Translations under genes and position numbers: made by a program
In this document: in pieces, positions 1 to 9,603 of the stretch
Layout of the letters: every line of letters begins with the position of its first letter
Position numbering within the stretch: position 1 is the stretch's first letter
The notes under the pieces: generated by a model
Seen by the model: only the letters and a program-made list of their open reading frames with translations
Databases searched by the model: none
Told to the model about the DNA's origin: nothing
Assembly: GCA_020631735.1 (NCBI GenBank)
Contig: CM036197.1
Span: 46,361,880-46,425,879 of the forward strand
Direction of reading: 5' to 3'
Length of the DNA stretch: 64,000 bases
Source of the DNA: Saccharum officinarum
Taxonomy: Eukaryota > Streptophyta > Magnoliopsida > Poales > Poaceae

Positions 1-420
1 GACCGCAGCGAGCGCAGATCCCGCATGCACCTACAGTGGCAGGAAGAAAACAGAATTAGGCGTCGAAACCCTAGTTTGTGGTGGGTTGAGATCAGAGTCA
101 GTGCCCGTACCGGCGCAGCATGGTGGGCGATGTCAGTGGAGACTACCGCCGTGTTCTTCTCGCCGCTGGGGTGAGGACGAGGAGGCGGAGGGGCAGTGGA
201 GCGATGCGGCCCCGATCGCTCTGCACGGCCACCGCCCCGTGCCGCGCGATGGCGGCGGCGGCAAGGAGGAGGCGGCGGAGGGGAGGGGAGGCGAAGGGGA
301 AGAGCGGCGCGTCGCCGGACAGCTTCCTGAATGAACGCTTGGAGAAGAAGTTTTTTTTTTTACGACACTTGGAGAAGAAGTTGGGGATAGTTCAAGGTTA
401 CGCCTCTGGAATGGAATGCT
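1..420 (+). other. Possible 5' exon or gene-end fragment, GC-rich
   Basis: This GC-rich stretch contains a telo-box-like AAACCCTAG at about 66-74, a motif common in plant 5' UTRs. An ATG at 120 opens a short reading frame (MVGDVSGDYRRVLLAAG) followed by GTGAGG, which could act as a splice donor near 170. The alternative unspliced frames are Arg-rich, low-complexity translations of CGG/GAG repeats and carry no domain I recognise. Near 330-380 the segment CTTGGAGAAGAAGTT occurs twice, separated by a T run, so the end looks locally duplicated. It could be the first exon of a gene that continues downstream, a truncated gene copy, or noncoding. No downstream exon could be joined to it. Confidence 0.2.
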
Positions 421-452
421 AGAATTTTTCGTGATTCTTGTGTCTTTATTAC

Positions 453-725
453 GGCCTTGTTTAGTTCCCTAAATTCACCCATAAATTTCACTATAAAAAA
501 GAAGATTCTCCATCATATCAAAATACCGATACATGCATGGAGTACTAAATGAAGATGAAATCAAAAACTAATTGCACAGTTTTGTTGTACTTTGCGAGAC
601 GGACGTTTTGAGTCTAATTAATCAATGTTTGGACAATTATTACCAAATAAAAACAAAATGCTACAGTGCAGCACAGTGCTGTTACAGTGATTCGGGGATC
701 CCCAATTTGGGATCTAAACAAGGGC
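453..725. mobile_element. MITE with GGCCTTGTTTAG inverted ends (copy 1)
   Basis: The left end reads GGCCTTGTTTAGTTCCC and the right end, read on the other strand, GCCCTTGTTTAGATCCC, giving imperfect terminal inverted repeats around about 270 bp of AT-rich noncoding DNA. Two further copies of the same family lie at 1672-1915 and 1957-2177. The direct flanking duplication is unclear, so I do not assign a superfamily. Short frames inside it are not genes. Confidence 0.7.
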
Positions 726-1159
726 TGCATGAAAATGAACTTCCTGTAAAACTTCTATATTATTCTTTGCGTTCCAACAAAGATCTAAAGTAGAAGAAAA
801 TAGTAAAACGCTGCATATCAAATGGAAAGTTAGAATTCTACCAGTCTCAAATGCGACTTCTTGCTCTGCCAATACCAATACCATACAAAAATTTAGCTAT
901 ATGACATGACAAAAAATACTTTGGAAGAATACATTGGCATTAAGCTCTTGACCATCATTGATATCCATATTTGTCAATTCTGTCATGCTGGTGTCCTTTT
1001 CATTATTTAGACAGTTTGATGCAGCTTCTTGCTCTGCCTCCTCGCTATAAAATAATGTAGCGACATTATAGGGCGGCGGAACCATAACTTATGGAGCTAG
1101 ATATCGTGGCTCCACCGACTCCTCTTTCTCGGTTCATTTTTCACCTCAGGAGTGAAAAT

Positions 1160-1310
1160 GGTTTCTTGCTACAGTAGCAAATAGTAGCGCTTTGAAAAAA
1201 AGGCTCGGTGATGCTGATGCTGATGGCGATACCGATTTGTTGTGAGAGAAAAACACTATTCTATAACTGAAAAATAGTACCGATAAATCCAAACGAACAA
1301 TGTACCTCAA
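1160..1310. mobile_element. Degenerate MITE related to the 1478-1606 family
   Basis: The segment shares the TTGTTGTGAGAGAAAAACA core (here on the plus strand; TGTTTTTCTCTCACAACAAA on the other strand) with the element at 1478-1606 and the one near 34137-34249. The ends are eroded and no clear target duplication is visible, so the limits are approximate. Confidence 0.4.
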
Positions 1311-1477
1311 GAGCCGTACCAAACAGGGTCGACATCTACGTCCAAATATCCTCACCACTTTCAAGCATATCACTGCCTTTTGTATTCTACATGGTTTGCA
1401 TGTCGTCACCTTTGTTTTTTTTTCTCTTGATAAACCATTTGCTAAGAACAGCCATTTATGATCAAATTGTCGTATAT

Positions 1478-1606
1478 GGCCCCGTTCATCCGGCTTATAA
1501 TCCGTACTTTTCAGCTTGTTTTTTCAGCCAGAACAATGTTTTTCTCTCACAACAAATCAGCCAACAGTATTTTTCAGCCGGCTTATCATGACAGCCAAAC
1601 GAGGCC
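1478..1606. mobile_element. Short MITE, GGCCCCGTT inverted ends, TAT flanks
   Basis: The left end is GGCCCCGTTCATCCGGCTTAT. The right end, read in reverse, is GGCCTCGTTTGGCTGTCATGATAAGCCGG. Both ends are flanked by TAT, consistent with a 3-bp target duplication. The core with TTTTTCTCTCACAACAAATCAGC recurs at 17023-17116 (inverted) and 34137-34249. About 129 bp, no coding capacity. Confidence 0.65.
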
Positions 1607-1671
1607 TATGCTTTACCTCGCTCCTTAGCAATGACGAGGGCTTCACCTCCACGACCATCAACAATCCATTA

Positions 1672-1915
1672 GGCCTTGTATAGATCCTAAAATTTTTTGG
1701 AAAAAAAATTTGTAACACTTTTCGTTGTTATTTGGCAAAATTTATCCAACCATGGATTAACTAAGCTCAAAAGATTTGTCTCGACATTTACAGACAAACT
1801 ATACAATTAGTTATTTTTTTACCTACATTTAATGCTTCATGCAAACGTCCAAAGATTTGATGTGATGAGTATTGTGCAAAATTTTTTGGATCCTTTTGCC
1901 CATCTAAACAAGGCC
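1672..1915. mobile_element. MITE with GGCCTTGT inverted ends (copy 2)
   Basis: The left end GGCCTTGTATAGATCC with an adjoining AAAATTTTTTGG matches the inverted right end, GGCCTTGTTTAGATGGGC, with the same AATTTTTTGG block. About 244 bp, AT-rich, noncoding. It belongs to the same family as the elements at 453-725 and 1957-2177. Confidence 0.7.
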
Positions 1916-1956
1916 AGGTAAAGTGGCGAAGAGGATTTGATTGGTCTTCATTATTA

Positions 1957-2177
1957 GGGCCTTGTTTAGATGGATTTCAAATTCCAAATTTTTATATACT
2001 CTCTCTATTATATCGAATCTTTGGACACATACATAGACCATTAAATATAGATAAAAAATAACTAATTATACAGTTTGGTTGTAAATCACGAGACGAATCT
2101 AAAGTCAAATTAGTCTATGATTGGACACTAATTGTCAAATACAAACGAAAGTGCTACAGTAGCATCTAAACACCCCC
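1957..2177. mobile_element. MITE with GGGCCTTGTTTAG end (copy 3)
   Basis: The left end GGGCCTTGTTTAGATGG is clear. The right end (GCATCTAAACACCCCCTTG) has decayed from the expected inverted copy. The interior with CTACAGTAGC just before the right end is shared with copy 1 (CTACAGTGC). Noncoding. Confidence 0.65.
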
Positions 2178-2618
2178 TTGAGTTGCTGGCATTAAAACGC
2201 GTCATATATGCACCTCGATTGTAGTCCATGGTGGCATGTGTTAGCGGAAAGTAAATCTAGAGGTATTGGTTTTATAATCATTCAACGCTAGCATATTGAA
2301 TAAAATAAACTTGACAGATATTCTCTTATTTTAAATTGCAACAAATCGTCTCGAGTATAATTTACATCTATACATAGAAAAGCCATAATAAAAACTTTTA
2401 ATTTGGAAATGATGGAACGGAGAGAGTAGTCAATAAGAAAAATCACTATATTGGTGTAATATATGTCTCAGATAGAAGACAAAAATTGGAGAACAAATAC
2501 GAAACTTTTATATGAGAACCGTTTTGATTCGGCTTTGACTTCTACACTAACTACTTTACTGTTACTCTTAACTATCTTCTTATACCTTTTGTTAGAGAAG
2601 GGTCATCAATGTTACTAA

Positions 2619-2812
2619 GAGCGGTCTCAATGGGTTTCATCAGAGTTTTATGGGCATTAATTATGCTGATGTGGCACCATATTAATGAAAAGAGAGATAA
2701 TAAGAGTTTTATGTGAGTAGAAAGAGTTTCATGGGGATGAAACTCTTATGTATTGTTTTCAAAATCTGAATGTGTTAAAAACAGTGACATAAAATCCCCG
2801 TTGAGACTGGCC
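2619..2812. mobile_element. Tourist-like MITE with TAA target duplication
   Basis: The ends GAGCGGTCTCAATGGG and, on the opposite strand, GGCCAGTCTCAACGGG form imperfect 16-bp inverted repeats. TAA flanks both ends (2616-2618 and 2813-2815). A 3-bp TWA duplication is the signature of PIF/Harbinger (Tourist) elements. 194 bp, no coding capacity. Confidence 0.75.
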
Positions 2813-2889
2813 TAATACACATGACTAGTCTTCAAACACTATTAAAGGTCGGTTGCACTGACTTCAAGATAATTGAGCGCACGATGATA

Positions 2890-3123
2890 CTCCCTCCGTC
2901 TCTTTATATCTGTCATCGTTGGTGTGCGTGCCACAAGTTTGACTCGATTTATAGAAAATACGTGCAACATTTGTATCTCCAAATAAATTTATTAAAAACT
3001 AGATTCAAAGATCTTTCCAATGATACTAATTATGTACTATAACTATTAATAATTTTTAATATATATTTAATCAAAGTTGTTTCTCGGAAAGCGCAAACGA
3101 CAGATATTTAGGGACAGAGGGAG
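2890..3123. mobile_element. Stowaway MITE with TA target duplication
   Basis: The left end CTCCCTCCGTC and the right end GGGACAGAGGGAG are inverted copies and are flanked by TA (2888-2889 and 3124-3125). This is the canonical Stowaway (Tc1/mariner) terminal sequence of grasses. The 234-bp interior is AT-rich and noncoding; the short frame crossing it is not a gene. Confidence 0.9.
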
Positions 3124-3353
3124 TAAAGTTGTAGAATAGTTCGTAGAATGAGACCATTGGAATATTAAAATAATTTGTAGAATGTATAGATCTACGAGAC
3201 TTGATATATTTGTGACTGTCATGCGGTGATGATAATGTTTTTGTAATCCATTGATGAACGTAACAAATTTGAATTTAGACGGATGGAAGTTGAGAATAGT
3301 TAACCGAGTGACTTTCTGGATACAAATTCGTAATGCCGAGTGACACTGGTTTA

Positions 3354-3653
3354 GGTCCTGTTTGGATCCCTCTAGTTTTTAATAATTTGACTTTAGGAAA
3401 CTGTGTGCGATCCAAACATACTGTTTTGTTCAACTCTTATGTCAGTTTTTTTTTTTTGTTAGATTCTTCAAAACTAAGAAGCTGTTGATATATAGCTTTT
3501 GCTAGTTTCTTATGACCCTGTAAGAATAAACAAAGTCAGATTCTTAAAAACTAGAGAATCCAAACATTCCACAGGTTTTTGCTTAGAATTCAAATTTTAG
3601 AAATTAGAGGCAAAAACTAATTTTTAAAAAACTAAAACTCATCCAAACATACC
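3354..3653. mobile_element. MITE with GGTCCTGTTTGGATCC inverted ends
   Basis: The left end GGTCCTGTTTGGAT and the right end ATCCAAACATACC are inverted copies. Internal inverted segments (CTAGAGAATCCAAACATTCC; TTCTTAAAAACTAG) suggest a hairpin-forming element. About 300 bp, placed just upstream of the F-box gene promoter. Target duplication not resolved. Confidence 0.6.
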
Positions 3654-3942
3654 TCTAAGAGACCAAGCAAAGACTTGCTTGTGCTGGTCTCCACATAAAA
3701 ACCCTTGGGTTCTCGTTCTCAAGGAACTGATCTGGCGCAGAGTCGCAACGGTAAAAATTCCAAAAAGCATATGACCCGCTAGCCTGCGTTCCTTGAACGC
3801 CACCGTGCAGCCGTCGTCTCCATCCGTATCCCTCGCTCGCCGGTGAACTGCGCGGCAACCGACCAAGGCTCTCCACCACCGCTCGAGGAAATAATAGCGC
3901 CGGCGCCGTCCCCCAATCCATCCTTGTCTCACTCCCATCAAG

Positions 3943-4428
3943 GTACCAAATCTGCTTCGGATGTGAGATTGTTTCTTATCCCCTCGAATGCTTTGATCTG
4001 TCGATGGCGATTAGATGTGCAAATAGTTGTACATGTTCATCCTTTTCGATTTGGTTCAGATTTCACTCTGCGCGCGATTCCCCTCCGTTCCGGTGTGTGT
4101 GTGTGTTCAGATTTCCTTCTGCGCGCGATTCCCCTCCGTTCCGGGGTGTGTGTGTGTGGTTGATGGGGGTGGTTCATGCTTCCTGGGAAATCCTGGAAAT
4201 GTGGGTCTAGGTTGGATCAATGGGCAATCAATCCCCAAACCTAATCCCCACGGGGAAATTGGTTACGTTTACTGAAGACGAGAGGATAATGGTCCTGCTC
4301 ACGTTGTCAAAAGTTTCAGAATCTACTGTAGGAATTAGCTTTCACTCTGTTGTAGTAGTACACTACATTTTATTCTGCATGCATCAGATAATCTTCTCAC
4401 CCTCCACGCTCATTTTCCTTTTTGGCAG
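3943..4428 (+). other. 5' UTR intron of the F-box gene
   Basis: CATCAAG followed by GTACCAAATC gives a good donor at 3943, and CTTTTTGGCAG ending at 4428 gives a good acceptor, 13 bases before the start codon at 4442. An intron in the leader immediately before the ATG is common in plants. The exon upstream would run from roughly 3780 to 3942. The intron holds a GT-rich tandem duplication (CCCCTCCGTTCCGG near 4079-4093 and 4131-4145). Short frames in it are not coding. Confidence 0.55.
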
Positions 4429-4441
4429 CTAAGCGGGGACA

Positions 4442-6138
4442 ATGCAGCTCAGGTCCGGGCGTCGCTTAGTGTACCCACCGCCGGAGCAGCAAGGAGGTGG
4501 CTATCGCCGCCGGTCCCAGCAAAGCTCAGATGACAGGATCAGCGGCCTCCCTGAGGACCTGCTCCTCGAGATTCTCGTCCGTCTCAGGTCCGTCGCTGAA
4601 GCTGCGTGCGCCGGAGCAGTATCCCGCGGCTGGTGCGACCTCTGGACTGAGCTTCCCGAGCTCACGTTCTGGTGCGCCAACCCTCTCCCTGTCGTGTCAG
4701 CGCTCGACTGGATCACCCGTTCCTCGGTGGACCTCCTCGACATCAATTTGTCGTCGGGCTGGATGGAAGAAGACGGGTGGGGACGTATCCTTGCTTCTCC
4801 GCTCCGCTGCACTTGTGTTGCCAGAGAAACTCATCATCTTTGTGATGGTCCACCCCATAAAAGACTACGCCGTCGAGCTTCCTTGCTTCGAGCGCACCTC
4901 CTACCTTAGTCTTGAGTTGATGGGCAGCCTCCCAATTACTTTGCCACAGTCCGGTGAGTTCACTGCGCTCAAGAGCCTTCACCTGCAATCGTGCTGCGTC
5001 GACCTTGGCGCCCTGCTCCCCCTCTGCCCATGTCTGTGCATCCTGAACATCCTCAATGTCAGTGATCTCAGACATGCTGACACGGTGATTGTTCACTCGC
5101 CATCACTTGAGGAGTTCAGCTTGGAGATAAATATTCATGACATCTGCCGCATTGACATCGCGACCCCAGTGCTTAAGGAGGTGACACTGGAGGTCGATAT
5201 TGCCAAAGGCTTCAGCTTGTCCTTCTCGGCCCCAATGATGAAGAAACTCAGATGGGGTTGCTCTTATTCGTGCGTTACTGTTGGGTTCGGACAGATATGG
5301 CGCCTTGTGAGCATAAGGGAGCGTGAGCTAGATGAATTTCATGTCGTCTCGCTGACCATAATGAGTTCTGCTAATGTACGTATGCTACTTTTCTACGCTT
5401 CTCTTCCAAACTTTTATACCGAAATTATTTATGTTATTATATGCAGCCAAATGATTTTCTCCATGTGATGAAAATTTCCTCTGTTGATAACATTGGACAC
5501 TCACTTTGTTGAATGCAGTCAAATGGTCTTCTGGATGCAGAATGGAGCATTACACAACTGATAGCTCATCTTCCAGTGGCTGTTTTTACTGTTTTAGAGC
5601 TGGATCTCGAAATAGAGGGGCATACTTTTGGACCAATGATGTTGTGTCTGCTTCGGACTCAACCAATTATGCAAAGACTTAAGGTGGTCCTAAAACGTGA
5701 CAAGGTAATCATTCGATTGTTGATCCTATACTTATGTATTCTAGTTGGCTACTGAGTTTAGATAGCAGTGAATGGTCCTTTAGTTATGTATATTCTGGTT
5801 GTTGATCCTGTACTCCAATTTTCTTTCAGGTACGAGTGCCGTGCCCAGTAAATTGTCCTTGTGAACATCCTATCAACTGGAGAAGTGAAGATGTCTCTTT
5901 GTCTAATCTTGAAGTCGTTGAAATCCATGGCCTGCAAGGTGAAGATGATGAAGTTGATTTCCTAAAAGTCATACTCCGATGTGCAACAGTGCTTCGGAGA
6001 TTGACAATGACTATTTCTGATGACATCGCACCAAGTAACAATGGCTACGAGAAGATCTGCAGCATTATGAAGGAGTATCCTGATGTGGAATGCCATATTA
6101 TGGCATCCGTTTCTGAGGGGTTCTTTATCCTTGAATAG
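4442..6138 (+). CDS. F-box protein with LRR-like and FBD regions, frameshifted
   Basis: This gene encodes a substrate-recognition subunit of the SCF ubiquitin ligase type (established for the family; target unknown). Exons are 4442-5375, 5519-5704 and 5830-6138; all introns are GT-AG and phase 0. An F-box lies near residues 31-70 (RISGLPEDLLLEILVRL). It is followed by leucine-rich segments and a C-terminal FBD region (SLSNLEVVEIHGLQGEDDEVDF). The predicted protein is about 475 residues, usual for this family. The frame shifts once near 4785-4810: the F-box frame runs on into non-homologous sequence, while the LRR continues in the next frame. Exon 1 is 934 bp, one more than a multiple of three, which points to one extra base. 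A 41-bp GT-AG intron there would be too short for a plant. So this is either a recent pseudogene or a sequencing error. The specific substrate cannot be inferred. Confidence 0.8.
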
Positions 6139-7454
6139 AAGAATATTTGCAAATGGCAATTGGTGACATCCTTATGCTTTAATCAGTTTTTATCTTGCTG
6201 ATATGTTTTGCTGGAGAATTCTGTATGCAAGTTTCATGACTTGATAAATTTGGTGGTGACCACTGTCCACTGGACAGAAGGTGCCGTTGCCTATTAGTAG
6301 ATCAATGATTTGTATCCAAATCAAGTATCTCTAGTTTAATGTGTCTCACAGTAACTCAGTAAGGTTCAACTCCTTTGTATTGCCTGTCAGGCAAGCTAGA
6401 CAAGGAAACACGGCCTTGTCTGTAGTCTGTACTCATTTCAAGCATGGCTGCGCTCTTTGCAATGTAATATGCAAAGAGCACTTCAAAATTCCCAAATGTG
6501 AATGGTTAGCCCCATCTTTTCACTATGCCTTCGATGAAATGAAATCCAGTTTAACCTTTTTTAAAAAAGAACTCTTTGTAATTCATGAACTGAATTTCAG
6601 GTCTAGTTAGCATGTGGTTCACTGGTCAAGATAGGGCAAGTTCAGTTTGTCGACGCTGTTTTGTTAGTTTTTTTCTATGTATAAACTATATAAATAAAAT
6701 GCATATTAGAAGCCTGAGAGCTTTCATGGAAAAAGAACTTTCATCTAGACGAACAGTTCTGCATGATTTGTTCTCAACAGGCCACCAAGGTTCTTCAAAT
6801 TACCTTTCATTTATAAATTCTGGTGTTGTCCTCCCACAACATTTAGAACATCCAGGTTTTAGTATTTTTTTTAATGCATTGGCAATGGAAAACAAGTCAT
6901 TGCTTAAATTATTGTACGGATTTATGGTGGGAAGTTGGTCTATCTGTTCTGGTATACCAGAGAAAGGAAATTTAACAACGAAGAGTAGTCTTTATCGCAT
7001 TCTGTTCTGTTATCTGACGGCTACAAATGCATGCAATTAACCGTTTTGTTGTGAGTCCAGTTGCTTCGCGTTGCAGTAGGTCAATCTATAACCAGTACAT
7101 CCATCCAACAAAAATGATCCTGTATTTTTCCTGCACGCTTTGGTTTCGACTACATTTTTTTATTGATCAGGTGTACTCGATTTGAATCGGCCACTCCCAT
7201 CCCAACAGACCGTTATCTGGTTTAAGCCATCAGAAATATCGCTCGAAATTGCAGGAAGATACACGCGGCCAAATGCCATGCTTGTTCAGTGTTCGTGGAA
7301 AAGATCCCACATCATTACCCGGTCAAGTCTGAACTTGAATAGTTCTCTGGAGTAGTACTGAAGTAGATGTAATCATATAAATATTTGTCAGACAAATTCG
7401 CAACATCCAGTCAATGCATGTTCCCGCAGGGCTACATATATTGCCAGCAAGATC
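6139..7454. other. 3' UTR and intergenic stretch, no gene seen
   Basis: The first 200 or so bases are probably the 3' UTR of the F-box gene. The rest is AT-rich. It contains open frames of 89 and 142 codons (6341-6610 and 6612-7040), but they show no domain, no codon bias and no splice partners, so I do not call them. No transposon ends were recognised here. Confidence 0.5.
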
Positions 7455-7459
7455 ACACT

Positions 7460-8546
7460 TGTCGGTGTTCGGACCCGAGAGGGCTGTAAGCCGACGAGTG
7501 AATTTGTGCTGCGTACTCCCTAATCTGGATGGTGATGCAAAGAAAATACACGGGGGTTTATCCTGGTTCGGGCAAAGAAGGCCCTACGTCCAGCGGGGGT
7601 ATTGTATTTCCTTGCACCGAAGTGTTTGTGTAGGGGTTACAAGCTGTGAAAGAGGGAGCTGGTCCTAAGTCTCAAGAAAGAGAAAGATGGAGTGTTGCTT
7701 GAGATGTTGATATCAGAAGGGGAGAACTCTCAGTCTTGCCGCTACTTGAGTTGTCCTCCTCTTTATAGGTTCAAGTGGAGGCCTAGGTGTACAAAAAAAA
7801 CCCTAGGGTGGTGCCTCGGAGGAGAAGGCGCGGTGGGTGCTGTAGAGGTTGTTGTAGCGACGTGTCCCTGTAAATGCCGGCCATTCTTAGAGTGTCACGG
7901 TGATGTCGGTAACGGGACGGTGAAAGACCCTGGCTCCTGTGGCGGGCATGCGATCCCCTGTTGTCGTCGTACGGGCGTTGTTCTTTTGTTGATCGGCGGC
8001 GCTCAAGGCCTGGTCGGGATGTAGCAGAGGGGGCCGACGAGGAGCGGATAATGCCAAGCCCCAGGAAACCCGGAACGCGGTGGTAGTCGTATTGTGCCTC
8101 AAGGGGGCATCGAAGGTGGAACAGTGCCCGGCGTGGTGTGTATAGTGGCAGGTTTTTACCGTCCATCCCGGGATGGGCAGTAAAAAGTGGGATTTGACAC
8201 CGGTACTGCTTCCATGCTGGCGGCGCTGTAGCCACGTAGGTAGAAGTGGTTGGCGGTTGCATTAAATGCCTTGAATTTTGTTTGTGAGTAGGTGGGTGAG
8301 GAAGGGTCGATCGGCCCGACCCCGGGTCGTGTGAGTCGGAGATTCTCCGGGGTCGAGGCCTCCCGTCGAGCGGGCCTCGTGCGAATCGGAACACAGTCGA
8401 TGGTGGCCTGGCGTCACCATATGTATGTGGGCCGACGTGTAGGCGGGCCTTGGTACGATTTTTAAGAGGTTTCAGGGCGCGGATTCCTCGGGGGTCTGCT
8501 CTTTTTAATCGTTGGTTTTGGATACCCCTAATCCAGGTACCCGACA
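7460..8546. mobile_element. Solo LTR of a gypsy-type retrotransposon
   Basis: The 1087-bp segment starts TGTCGGTGTTCGGACCCGAG and ends CCGACA, so the outer six bases are inverted (TGTCGG/CCGACA). It is flanked by the perfect 5-bp duplication ACACT (7455-7459 and 8547-8551). No internal domain, PBS or second LTR is present, so this is what remains after recombination between the two LTRs of a full element. The TGTCGGTGTTCGGACCC start is typical of a common grass gypsy LTR type (family knowledge). The 273-codon minus-strand frame at 7783-8604 lies almost wholly inside the LTR and is not a host gene. Confidence 0.93.
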
Positions 8547-8551
8547 ACACT

Positions 8552-9603
8552 GTTTCTTTGTTTCCTCCATATAAAAGGATACTCTTCGGGCTGGGATCAT
8601 GCATATTAGAGAGATCACATTATATTTCGCATTAGATAAGACCATCCCAGATGCAGGGGTAACCCAGCAGCATCTCTGCCTCAATTCATACAATCATACG
8701 GAACCTGCCCTTGGAAGTTCAAACTGCGATACAAGTTTAGGAAATGGATGGTGGCTGGCTGGTGGGTAATTTGCTCCTCCCACCGTTCCAAAACAAACGC
8801 AAGTCGTTTTAGCTTCGTCAAAATCTTCCAACTTTGAACTGCCTTTGGATGATATTGTTCTCCTTGGCCATCCACTATGTTCTTCCGTTCTTAGAGAAAA
8901 GAATAAAGTTCAATCTAATCCACATCGATCATATTTGCATTTTTGGGGGAAAACACGTTCTGAAGCCTATCTGTGTGGTTTTGTCTGACGAAACAAAACG
9001 GCATGGGGTTCGTAGTTCGTTCCTCTTGTTCTTTTCCAGGGGCATGTACGGGCGTATCTGGGTAGAAACCTGGCCCACATCCTGAGGCCGAGCAGCTCCT
9101 CCAACGCTGTGAAGCAACAGGCCCGCCCACGATGAGACACGATCAGGACCAGTGCTCCATCTTGCTCCAGGCTATTGTAATATGCAAAAATAATATTACT
9201 GTATTTCGTTGCCTATGCTACCAAAAATATTTTCGGCTGATGTAAAAAGTAGTGCCTAAATATCAGGCCCCAGAAACTCTGCCACCAAAATGAGAAAGAA
9301 AACTCACCTCACTTGCAGCTGCAAATTCGACCTACCAAACCACCTTCAATTTCTAAAATTTGGCTCCCCCATCAAAGCATATACGGTGCAGATGTACGAG
9401 AACGAAACAGGCCTATGTGAAATCTTTAATCTTCCTTTTACTCTCCTCGCTCTTTAACTCTTCGCATTACATGTACAGTACAACAACATATGGCGAAATG
9501 AACAGCACAAACAGTATACTCTACAGCAAGTCAGATCCTGCCTACCAGTCAACGCTAAATCGAAAACCTGTCAAAGTTTAACAGGGCTGGGCTACCAAAA
9601 CTG
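8552..9603. other. Intergenic and 3' UTR of the CID gene
   Basis: Sequence 8552-9200 continues the target region of the solo LTR and shows no coding structure. Roughly 9200-9603 is the likely 3' UTR of the minus-strand CID-domain gene. No other feature seen. Confidence 0.4.

Noticed and set aside
4786..4826. A 41-bp GT-AG intron that would restore the F-box frame
   Set aside because: It is shorter than known plant introns and would remove conserved residues; one extra base explains the phases better.
6612..7040. 142-codon ORF downstream of the F-box gene
   Set aside because: No recognisable domain, AT-rich codons and no splice context; likely chance.
7783..8604. 273-codon minus-strand ORF
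   Set aside because: It lies in the solo LTR bounded by TGTCGG/CCGACA and ACACT and has no domain.
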